The translations under genes were made by a program, and so were the position numbers. Below, piece by piece: positions 1-12,300 of a stretch of 64,000 nucleotides of DNA (the first letter of the stretch is position 1; every line of letters begins with the position of its first letter). The notes beneath the pieces were generated by a model. That model was not told where the DNA came from. It worked only from the letters and a program-made list of their open reading frames with translations, and did not search any database. This DNA is from Apoda limacodes (Eukaryota > Arthropoda > Insecta > Lepidoptera > Limacodidae): the NCBI GenBank assembly GCA_946406115.1, contig OX291552.1, positions 4,898,001 to 4,962,000 on the forward strand, given 5' to 3'.

Positions 1-299
1 TATACATCTGGGAGTTTCTTGTCACTTCTTTTCCACTTACGCTAGTTTCGGAAGTGATGGTAGTTTAAATGCATATGTGCGTTTGTTGCTGGGCTGTTGT
101 GGAGCTGAGCCACTTTCGGATGTGCGATGTCTGTTTGAATGTGTGTGTCCATATTAAGTATTGAACTTTTTGTACTTGTGTTTATTTGAGTTCATTAAAG
201 GTGTTTAGATATTTTTACCATTGTATGAGAATTGCTGGTTTAGGCAAACTTTTATTTACAATAATTGCAGTTTAAGAAAAAATTTTTGTTATTTTTCAG
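1..299. other. Intron 1 (3' part) of esterase copy A
   Basis: This stretch has no exon and ends at the acceptor tttttcag just before exon 2. It is almost identical to 29,531-29,829 of copy B, so the duplicated block extends left of the window. In copy B the equivalent intron also contains a 1.9-kb transposon; whether copy A has it cannot be seen. Confidence 0.75.
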
Positions 300-396
300 G
301 ATCCACAACCACTAAGTCCGTGGTCTGGGATTTGGAACGCAACAGATTATAGACAAACTTGTTTACAATACAACATTTTAAAAGATGAAGTTACTG
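300..396 (+). CDS. Esterase A exon 2
   Basis: It encodes the N-terminal segment [12 protein letters not shown] and on to EVTG. The acceptor is tttttcag. The donor is taken as gttggt after 396 because this phase joins to [11 protein letters not shown] in exon 3; using the gtaaat 4 nt downstream would give a stop at once. Confidence 0.85.
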
Positions 397-3300
397 GTTG
401 GTAAATTTGCTTAAAACAATAAATAAAACCAGTGAAGGCATGTCGGGACATGTTATCATTTATCTAAGCTTACTAACCTGTACCGTAATATCAGTGACGT
501 GCACTCCATTAATGCAGTAAGGCACTAAACCTGTAGAATTTTTTGAATTTCAATTTGTGATTTGATTTGAAAATTATATCATAAGTAGTCTGTAGTTATT
601 ATTACGATTATCATATTTTATTACAGCGCGATCTCGCGTATACAGTCAATACTACATGAGCGAGAAGTTTACAATTTACTACGTGCTTGCTATTTGTGTG
701 ACAAAAACAAGAAATCGTGGTAGCTTCTTTTGCGTTTGTGTGCCCCGTGCATACACAAATGTATGCATGTGTGAAATTCTGTACGTACGCTGCATACATT
801 AATACAAATCGGATGATCTTAGACCGATTTTTTTATAGGTGATGAAGACTGTCTATATCTCAACGTGTACACTCCAAGGTTGGACAATCGAACACTTTTG
901 CCGGTGGTAGCTTACATACATGGAGGAGGGTTCACATTCGGTAGTAGTCACACCTATAACCCTGTACATCTGATGGACTGGGACATGGTAATTGTCACAA
1001 TGAACTATAGGTTGGGACCATTGGGTAAGAAACAACAATATCTTTGTATTAGTTAACTAATATTCTTTATAAACTAATATTTGGTTATTAAAGTAATAAT
1101 AATAATGATAAAAACAAACCAATCAGATTCAATTTTCTAATTTTTAAATATTTCCTAACTAAAGTTAAAGGTCTAGGCCATATTGTAATAAATATATGAA
1201 AAAAGTTTCTTGAAATTCCTAATTATTACCATAGTTAGTCCCAGGCGACCAGGCGACCTTGCTTCTTATAAGAGAAAAGAGTGAATGTCATGACGATTTA
1301 GTGAAGACAAAATTTCGTCTTAATTTGCTGACCAGCTTTTTTAAAACTGTATTTCAGTAAAAAAAAAAAGCGTTTTTTTTTGCAAACTGCCATTGCAGAG
1401 CTGTTTGTATAAGAGTAAACACAAGTATCAATATGTTTGCAATAGGTTTTTTAAATATTGGAGACGACGAGGCACCAGGAAACGCAGGTCTCAAAGATCA
1501 AAGCTTTGCCCTTCACTGGATCAAGGACAACATCAGGAATTTTGGCGGTAACCCCGAAGATGTCACCCTCGTTGGACAGTCGGCAGGTGGCGCTTGTGTG
1601 CACTACCACTATCTCTCACTTCTATCTAAAGGTAAAAAACCGTCCAAGTGCGTGTCGGGCCACGCGCAATATCAATATCCGTAGTAGCCTCATAAACCAA
1701 CATTGTAGAGGTTGTTTATATATATATATATATTGCCAAATAAAACGATTTCGCTGAGAGGGGCGGCACGTCGTTAGGTACGTAGTATAAACAGATTTGA
1801 TCGCTCCGCTGCTGATATAAGACCCACGCTTTGAACCTACTTGTAGTAGGCAAATCGGTAGGGAGTTGAGTTAGGTACCCATGTAGGTACGTTACGATTA
1901 CGTACGTTTAAAATGTTTAATTAAATAAATTCGACTTTTAAATTGCAAAATAAAATTTCAACCGTTTAAAGAATAATTAAATATCATTTATTAATAGGGG
2001 TTGTAGTAGTATTGAAATTAAAGTTTTTTAAATGATAATCAAATCAAATCATTAAAAACTGAATTTTCAAAGCGAAAATTGCAAACTTATCTAGGCGTTT
2101 TTCATCTTCGAGACAACCAAACAAGATGCGCGGTTATGAGCGCAGCTGCCTGTCATACGCTCGATTTGATGAAATTTTGTCGCCAAGCGCGCCGGCTAGT
2201 CCAATGCGTCATTTGAACGTAATTATGGTTTTCTATTTAAGAAAAATAGTTTTTAGAATGTTATTTTTTTTTTCTTTAATTATACATCGTTCATTAACTT
2301 ATATTTTATAATTGTTTTACAGATGTAACTACTTCATATAAGTAACTTTTAATGACATTTGTACGAAAATTTCACTTTTCTAGTACATTTTATATCTTGG
2401 TTGACTATTACCCATTATCCTGCAAAGTGTACTTACTCGGGGTAGTTTTCCTTTTAAATTCATTATATGAACTACCACCGTAATTTTTTGACATTTCCAA
2501 TTGATTCCATACTTGACTCTAACAAAAATTTGTACTTTATAGCTAACTGTTTTGCAAACGGAGCCCTAAATCAAAAAAAATGATCTTTGCATACCGCCAA
2601 TGTTTTTGGAATTTCTATCCAACCCAACACGATGGGGTAGACGAGAAAAAAAAAATACGTCCCCATTTTACATGTAGGGGAGGTAACCTAAAAATTTTTT
2701 TTTCAAATATTATATTCTACCACTTTATCGGCTTAATCAATGTGTATCCCTGCCAAATTGCAGCTTTCTCGTATTAGTAGTTTTTGAACTAAGCCGCGGA
2801 CAGACAGACGGACGAACGGACGGACGGAGATGGCAAAACTAGTTAGGTCCTTGTTGACTACGGAACCCTATCAAACATCTAAAGGCATTAAGCAGAAGTC
2901 TACAACACACAGATAAAAGTAATCTGGAAATAGACCAAAAAAACGTTCTAAAAATGCTTATATAACAAGTTTTATATGTCTGTAAAATTACATTTTTAAA
3001 ACTTGCTTTGTACGAATACTTTGTTTATTAAAAACTAGCTTATTCCCTCGGATTCGCCCGCGTGGGCTTTTGCAAAAGAAAGCTTCTAACTATTTATAGA
3101 TTTACTTTTTAAGATATACTTGTATATAACGAAATAAAAGTGAACGCTGAGCGGCACACGTTTTGTTTTTTTTTTGTGTTGTAAATTACATTAATGTTGG
3201 TAGGTACGGAACCTTCGGGGCGCGAGTCCGACACGCATTTGGCTTCAAAACTAAAGAATTTCATGCAAACTGCAAACCTACAGTTACCACCTTCTAGGAG

Positions 3301-6300
3301 ATTTCCAAAAATAATGAAACACGTCAATCTTAATTTGCGAACTAAAATCCTACTACCGACTTTTATGCATTAAGCTTAAAAAATTACTGTTTTCAGCTAT
3401 TTAATTATCTCTAAATAAGGCTTTCAAATACCGATGAAGACTGTTTCCCTTTTAATTTTTTATAATTATTAATATCTTCAGGAGCCTTCGCCAGAGGTAT
3501 AGCTTATAGCGGAACAGCCTTACAAGAGTGGGCATTTCAGAAAAGGCCTATTGAAGTGGCTAAAAGGTTGGCAGCCACAGTAAAATGTTCTATTAACAAC
3601 GACACGATGATACAATGCCTGAAAAACAAAAATGGGATAGAGCTTGTGAAAGCACAAATTAAAATGATAGTAAGATCAATATTTTTAAGTATAAGTTTAA
3701 GGCGAGATAATCCTGGTTTTAAGGTGTTTTCGAACATCCTTTTAAGGCATAAATATAGAATATTAACACTTAAACAAATAAAGATTTAAAGTAAAGTATA
3801 CTATCTAAAAACTGACAAAACCCAAAACACGATTAGAAGAATTTTGTTCGATAGAAACAAATTAGAACAATGCCAAAAATGACCTTAACAACTTTAGAAC
3901 AGACATTATATATTGTTAATATACCAAAACGATAACACTAATATACGATTGAAAAGTATTTTAATTAATAAGGAATTGTTAATTTTGTTTCTATATTCTC
4001 CATAGCAATCATAAAAACTGCAAAAATTTTCAATGAAATCTGTAGCGCTCGGCCAGTTTCTCTTGGGGTCACGGAAGTTCTATCACTGTCGTACGCAAAT
4101 GCGCGTTGCGTTGGCGGTAACAGTGCTAATCTTCTCACTTAAGATAACCTCGCCTTAAGTATTTTTGGTACCTCTTAGTTCGTTTGTATAAAGCACTTTA
4201 TAGTGCAACAAACTTTATTGACCTGTTAACCTTAGTTGTTTGGTCGCTAGTGTCGTTGTAAGTTTACAACATTTTAATATGGCGACTGTTTATTTAAGTT
4301 TATGTTTTGATTTTGACTACTGGATCAGGAAAGTTTGTTGCACTGTACAAGGCGCCGCGGCGCGTATTCGCTTAGTACTATATCAAAACCCTTGAGCTAA
4401 GACTTTTTAACAGAATTACTTGCTTAATTGTTATAGGAATCGGAATTTTCATTTGTACCCTTTCGTCCAACCGCTGAGTCGCCAGCATTGACCAATACCT
4501 TCTTGACGCAGGACCCTTACAGCGCCATAAAGGATGGTAACACGGCTAGGTTGCCACTTATTGTATCTGTCACCTCACATGATGGTCTAGCTTCAACTGC
4601 TGGTAAGAATTTCATAAAATAATTTTAAATTTATTTATTGTCTTATATTTTTAAACGCGCAATTCTTGTATATATATATAATCTGAATCTCGGAATCATC
4701 TCCAATGATTTTCATGATATTTAGTGTGCGGGGTGTCGGGGGCGATAAATCGATCTAGCTAGGTTTCATGTTTAGAAAACGTCGTTTTATCCGTGTTTAT
4801 TAGTTCATCATTGCGTTTTCAGGCAATGATAAATTGAAAAATATGACTCTTCCTGACATCTATTGGCGAGTAGTAATACTTTTATTTTTACCGACACAGC
4901 AACACTAAAGCTACTTGACAATAGATGGCGTTGTTTGAAAAAATCGAGCAAAGATCGGTCTTCCAGGTACTAATTAGGCATTGAAATCCCGCAGCTCATT
5001 CAATCGCACGTGCTTGATATGCGCGATTACTCAATCCCGCGAAGGATCAAGCGGAATCCCGCATCTTTGAATGTTGTAAAATCAAATTAAAACTACTGAT
5101 TTTTGTGTAAAAATGAACTTTTGTTAAACATTTCTGACATTTACCAACAGAAATTTTCATTTCTATTAATTTAGTTTAAGAAATTAGTAGTCAGTTTTCT
5201 TAAATTCATCTTTAAATGTTTGGTATAGTTAATTAGTTTAGTTTTGTTTATTTTATCTTTACTCCTAACAACAGTTTTTTATTTTTTATTCAGTCTTATT
5301 CATATAATAACTAATAATCAAATCACAACTTTCTCGTAGATACTATTACTGTGAAATCAATATATGGTGAAAACTTTTGAAAATACGCTCTTAAGAAGCA
5401 AATGACATTTATTGAATCGCTATATTAAACGCCGGACGGTGAATACGATAACAAAACACTCGTTACCTACAGAAAGCACGCGCAGAAGCAGCGCAGTGCC
5501 ATTTATGAACAACTAAAATGTCGCACTCATGCTACTCGCGATTTACGCGGATGTTTTAGCGCCAAATTTTTGAATTTACAAGATCCTCAGATTAATAAAA
5601 TAAATAAAAAATAATAAAAGCAGCGGGATCCCGCGGAAATGCGTAATCTCGTTTTACCTAGTACTAATATACTTATTCAAGCTTATTTAACAAGTGATTT
5701 ATTGATTACAATTACCTAATCACCTTTAAATACAGAAAAATAGAAAAAATATAATGCAATCGTTCCCTACCAAGCTAATAAGAAGATAGAAACCGTAAGC
5801 CCGCCTAAGCGAATATTTAGGGACAGAAATACAGTGGTACCGTACTTCAGCTTAAGGCTTGAATTATGGTAGAGTCTAACACGATGTCCTCTCACATGTA
5901 GACGGCTGAATCAGGCAGCCATCGGACATCAGAGTAAAGTAATACGCAAAATATCGCGATTACATCGGCGAGATTTTGAGATAAGTTACAGGAGCCTAGG
6001 GACGGATATGTGGTGTATAATATTAGGTATCGAGGAACACCGGTGACCCACCGAGTCTATGTGCTCGGGCGCGGTTGATCTGAAGCTTGATGAAGTAGAA
6101 TAGAATTGAATTTAGAATAGAATAGAATGGAATAGAATGGAATAGAATGGAATAGAATGGAATAGAATGGAATAGAATGGAATAGAATGGAATAGAATGG
6201 AATAGAATGGAATAGAATGGAATAGAATGGAATAGAATGGAATAGAATGGAATAGAATGGAATAGAATGGAATATAATGGAATAGAATGGAATAGAATGG

Positions 6301-9300
6301 AATAGAATGGAATAGAATGGAATAGAATGGAATAGAATAGAAAAGAATGGAATAGAATCGAATAGAATAGAATAGAATAGAATAGAATTTAGAATATATT
6401 TTTTTTATTTGCTAGAATATGGTAAAAAACAGATAGCATAACATTGATTTGAGGTACATCATATTCTGCCGTTTCCAGCGTGGAAATATTTACAAATTAT
6501 TTATTGTTTAAATTAACACACATAACGATTAACATTTTAAATTGACATAAGTATCATTCATAAAAGACATTAAAATTTATGCTTACATTCTATGAAATGG
6601 TACGTAATAGTAGAGATAAAAATAACACAATAATACACAATGTCGGACTTGGCAATTGAACAATTCATTAATTAGTTAAGTAAATATTTATTCATCAAGT
6701 CCGCAAAATTGCTAAAGTTTATCATTAATAAATTCTCGAATGTCATAATATAATTTATCTAATAATAATTGAAATATTTTGTGTTTAAATTGTGTTAAGT
6801 TTAAGTCTTTAATATTATTGAGAAGTTTATTATATATATATATTCAATGCCCTGCAATAAACATAAATGTAACGAGATGACCATTGTATTACATCAAAGG
6901 TTGTCACGAACATGTGTAAATATTTGTGAACAAAAAGACATAATTCAAAAATATATAGACCTGGAAGTGGAAGAATTTTCTTGTCTTTAAATAAAGGCTT
7001 ATAGCTGTCAAGCGGTCCTTCTCTACACAATATTTTACACATTTCTTTTATACTCTAAAGACTTTTTGTACATTCGTGGAGTTTTCCCACAATATTAAGC
7101 CATATCGCAAGACAAATGTTACATATCCATGATAAGCTGTGAGTGTAGCTTCGTCAATTGCAATTTAGTAAAATCGATTCAAGGCTAATACGTACTTTTC
7201 GATCTTTTTACATACAACATCAACATGGTCCTTCCAGTTACAATACTGGTCAATCTGCACACCTAAGAATTTAACACTATAAACTAGTTCTAATATATTA
7301 TTATTGTAGTGTATATTAAGAGTTCGTGGTAAACTATTGATGGTTTGAAATTATTTTAATTTTATCAATATTAATTCGCAGGTTATTTTGTCGCAGTCAT
7401 GTAATTATATGATCTAGTGTCTCATTGACTTCCATCTCTAAGTAACTATCGTTGTTAATTTTGACTGTTGTGTCATCAGCACATTCATTTTAACTGTGTC
7501 TGGTTGCCTTTGGTAAATCATTTATATAGTGGCCCTAGAATACTATCCTGTTAAACTTCATTTTGTACTCAGATCTATATTGGGTTATTTTCTTGCCAGA
7601 TAGCCTAGAGATCTCTACACATTGGTATCGTGTGTTTAAGTATGTTTCAGACCATTGATGGCTTTCCCTCTGATGCTATAATGTACAGCTTATAAGTAAT
7701 TTTTCATTACATACAAAGTAAAGCCACATATTATTTTTTTTATTTTTATGTAGGATTTTATTAAGTAACAGATTAAGATTTTTAAGTAATATGTCAATAT
7801 TGGAATTTTGAGTTCTATAGATGCATATAACGGTTACATTCAAAGTCGTAATCTCTGTGGCGCAATATTCAAATTGCTGTAGCTCGCCCGAGATAAAGGT
7901 GAGCAGAGCAAACTGAGCCGAGGATGTGGAGTGAGATACGCACGCTCCCAGAAACCTCGCCAGTGGTCTAGTCAGCTGCTGTCGCGTGCTGTAGGACACG
8001 CAACGCAAGTACCGTGCAGTATGCGCACGCAGTAAGCAACGCAAGGGCGCGTAGTAAGCAGTCGGAAGAGAATGTTCCGTTTCTAATGCAAATACACCAC
8101 ATCAGTACAAGAATATATTCATACAGCACACGTCTGAAGATCTCATAAAAAAGTGGCAATTATTGAACTTTTGCGTTCATTATATTAAAAGAATATAATC
8201 TCAAAAAATCAAAACAACAGACATAGTATGTGTTTAAAATATATAAATAAAAAATAAAAAAAAAATAAAGTGGGTAAAATATATAAGATATATAAATGAT
8301 AATAGAATTTATTTAAGTACCCATTTATTTGTATTTAGATGGGTACTATTCATATTAATTCAAAGTATTATGCAGTTTGCTATAAATTTATTGACATTTC
8401 AGGTTTCCAAATTAATTCGCATTTTTTGGATGAACTGGATAGCAAGTGGTCATCACTAGCCGGACTAATGTTCAGTGATGACATCCTACCATCAAGTATT
8501 CAAAATATTATGGCAAAAAGGATCCGGGAATTTTACTTCAAAGATAAGATAATTGGAAAAGAAACTTTTTCTGTGCTGGTGGAGGTATCATTTCAACTCT
8601 TAAATGTCTTATCATAATTGTTTATTTAAGGAATATGAATGACAAATCGGTAACACTCACAAGTCAGTTAGTTAGCTAAATAGGGAAAACATACTGCGGT
8701 GTGATGGTAGCTTCATATTAGGGTCATTGTCGTAGATAACCAATTTGTTTATAGTTGGTTACTCATACCACCTCAGGCCAGTCTGGAAATCCAAATGTCT
8801 ATAGTTACTCTGTGTCCCTGTCCTGGTTTCCGCATTGTTCCGGTTTCGCAGATTAAGATTACGTGAGTTGGTGTCTCGTCGACTTATTTGCAAGCTGTCA
8901 GTAATGCTGATTTTGTAAGGGTGTGATATTTAGTTGGCAGTGATCTTTTACCATGCCAGCTATGTGGCATTGATTTTTTCTACTGAGTTGCAGTATTCTA
9001 CGCGACAGGTGTTCGTCCAGGGATGTGAGGTGAGAAAATCTCACACAGTAATTCAGATCAGATTTTTGGAACTAAGTAATTATTTTATCTATTTTATTGC
9101 ATCTTTTTGAAGCCGGTTGTTTTTTTTTTTGTTAATAAGTTTTTATTTTTTACTTTTGAGCTACGAATTGCTTTTTTTTCTCGTACGCTAAAAACATCGA
9201 GACTCGTAACAAAAGTTTATACAATCATCAACATAAAAGGCGTTTCACCAGATCCAAATTAATACCCATTTTTTTCAGAAAATCGTCTATATATAACGGA

Positions 9301-12300
9301 GGTATGCCCCAACAAACATTAAAAAATATAAACATCCAAATTGAGAACCTCCTCCTTTTTTGGAGTAGGTTTAAAATAAACTGTATCTATTCGAAAATTT
9401 GATGTTTTCAGCTTCTATACAATTGGTATGGCGACATGAAGTGAGATATTTTTTCATTGCCGTACGTACTTTGAAAGGTGTTATCCAGTTATTAATATCT
9501 GTATCAATAATTGTGATAAATTGTTTTAAAATTATTTACGGAAATAGTCAATGTCAAAGTAATTTTTTTTTTAAATTAGAATAGTAATAATTAATAGATT
9601 TTAAACTTGCTGAGTCATTATGTGTCAGGCTATGAGTTCCATGTCGCCATACTAAATGTATTGAAGCTGGTAACATTAACTTTCGGATAAATCCAGTATA
9701 TTTTCTAAACCATTATTGATACGATTTGATAGACCTTGTGAAGCACTTTCAGGATCAGTAATCAGTATTTCGATATTGTGTATGGTTTAGAAATAATTAA
9801 ATGAAATCACTTATCTTTTCCACTCTGTATAAGTATTTGTTGTTTTTGCTTTATCGTCATAATAGACAAGCTATAGACAAGCTTCAAACTTAAATTGATT
9901 ATAGTGTAAGCTATATAGTAAAACTATAAATAATAAAAACTGATCATGTGCGGGTTGACTTTAACTCAACCCTCTCTCGACTTTAGGGTTTAAATATGAA
10001 AGTGGATAAAATGTAACGATAATATTAACACAATCAACTATATACAAACATTACAATACAAGGTGTGAAGAAATGTTCCGCACTTTTACTTCCAAGCATT
10101 ATAATTTTTGTACAGGCTCTTACAGACATCACTTACCGACGGCCGGCGAGCAAGCTCTCGCACATGTACGCCGATCTGGGCCTGTGTGTTTACTTCTTAG
10201 AATACGCTTTTCGAGGTGCAGACAGCACGACTAGACTATTTTCACATATTACAAACAATTATAGTAAGTAGATCAAATGACATATATAGGGATTGCAATC
10301 CCGCAAAAAATTTTGAAGTGAAAACTTCTTTAGCGGCGTTGTGCACTTTTTTTGGTATGGGTAAAAAATGATAAACTCGCGTCAGGTCACGTGTCCTAAT
10401 CGTGGAAATTCGTAAGACGGAAACCGCAATGCCACGCCTATTATAATTTTTATTTTTAGTATTCGCGATTATGAGTAGTACAGGGAGGTTGGATATGGAA
10501 TTTTAATTCTATGACAGATTGCGATGTCAAATATACTACGTCAAAAAAGTAAATAAACAAACATTATTATTTCTTGACAATGTCAAAGACATGTCTTGTG
10601 ACATATTTGAGTGTTAAGCGCGAATCGTGTGTAAAGGTTTTCACTTCTGCCGGCACTCCCGGAGTGCAACTCGTTTTTTTTTCTCTATTAATTAAGTATA
10701 AGAAATTAGTAATCTGTTTTCTTAGATTCATATTTAAATTTTTGGCATGGTTAATAAGTTTAGCTTTGTTCATTTTTCCTTTACCCTTAACAACAGTTTT
10801 ATATTATTAATTCAGTCTCATTCATATAATGACTAATAATCAAATCATAACTTTCTCTTAGATGCTATTAATATGATATCAACCTATGGTGATAACTTTT
10901 GAAAATACGCTCTTAAGAAGCAAATGGCTTTTATTGTATCTTTATATTAAACGCCGGACGGTAAATACGAAAACAAAACACTCACCTACAGAAAAACGCT
11001 TGCAGGCGCAGCGCAGTGCCATTTATGAACAACTGAAACGTCGCGATTTACGCGAAAGATTTAGCGCCAAATTTTTAATTTGTGGGATCCGCGGATCTTT
11101 GAAGGTGTGGGATCCAGCAGATCTAGACACGCGGTAGCGTGTCAAGCCAAGTTCAAGTAACAGAACTGGCGAGCAGCACCGTGTGTAATACACATGTGTA
11201 TTACACGAACCATTTGGAGCCACTTTTGATCACCTCATAACTCAAAAATTATTTCACATTAACGTGTCAAATTTGGCTCATAGGTTTTGCAAATTAAACG
11301 CGCGCCTGACGTCTTTGAAGATTCGCTTCGTAAAAGAGTTATAATATAAATTTTTGTAAGTTTTCTGGCAAATATTTTTTTTATTCTATCTAAAGGGAAT
11401 GTGTTTAAGGTATTGTTATTCAAATAATTTAATAATTTGTCTTTTTAATTCTTAAAAACCTTGACCGTCATTAAGGAAACGCGCGACCGCTGCCGTTACA
11501 AATGACCATGCACCCGCTTAAAGGTTAAGTGAAAAATTATAATAAAATGATTTTGCGGTATCGTAACAACAACGGTGTAACACATACAAGGTTCAAACTT
11601 AAAACGATTACAGTATAAGGTTTGTAGTAAAACGATAAATAATAAAAATCGGTCAAGTGCGAGTCGGACTTGTGCATTATGTGGAGTAACGGAACCCCTC
11701 GGGGCGCAGGTTCAACTTGTATTTGGCCGGTTTTTTAATTATGTGTTCTTTATTGCAACAGGTGTGAGCCACGGAGATGACCTGTACCATATCTTCAAAG
11801 TGCCTTATTTACATTTTGATTCCCCCGATGACATCAAGATGCGGAAAATCCTTATTGACGTCATATACAGCTTCGCAACCACTGGGTATGTAAAAAAACT
11901 TTTAAACAAAGTTGACACCACCTTCTTACTGTGATTCAGATCAATTTTTTGGCAATAAGTAATTATTTTTATCTTTCTAGTGCATCTTTCTGAAGCCAGT
12001 TGTTTTTTTTAAAAGTGTTTTATTTTTTTTGCTTTTAAGTGACGAATTGTTTTCTTTTCTCGTGCACTAAAAACATCCATACTCAATCGGTTCACAATTG
12101 ACGGAGCAATCGGTGGACATACATAAAAAAATTATACGTCGAATATAGAACCTCCTCCTTTTCTGAAGTCGGTTAAAAATTACTATTAAGAGAGAATCCA
12201 AATTTTTACAGACTAATTTCACGTAACTTGTACTAACTTAATGTAATACTTTTTGGGATTCCGTACCTCAAAAAAATTTGGCAAGAAGCAAGATGTTACA

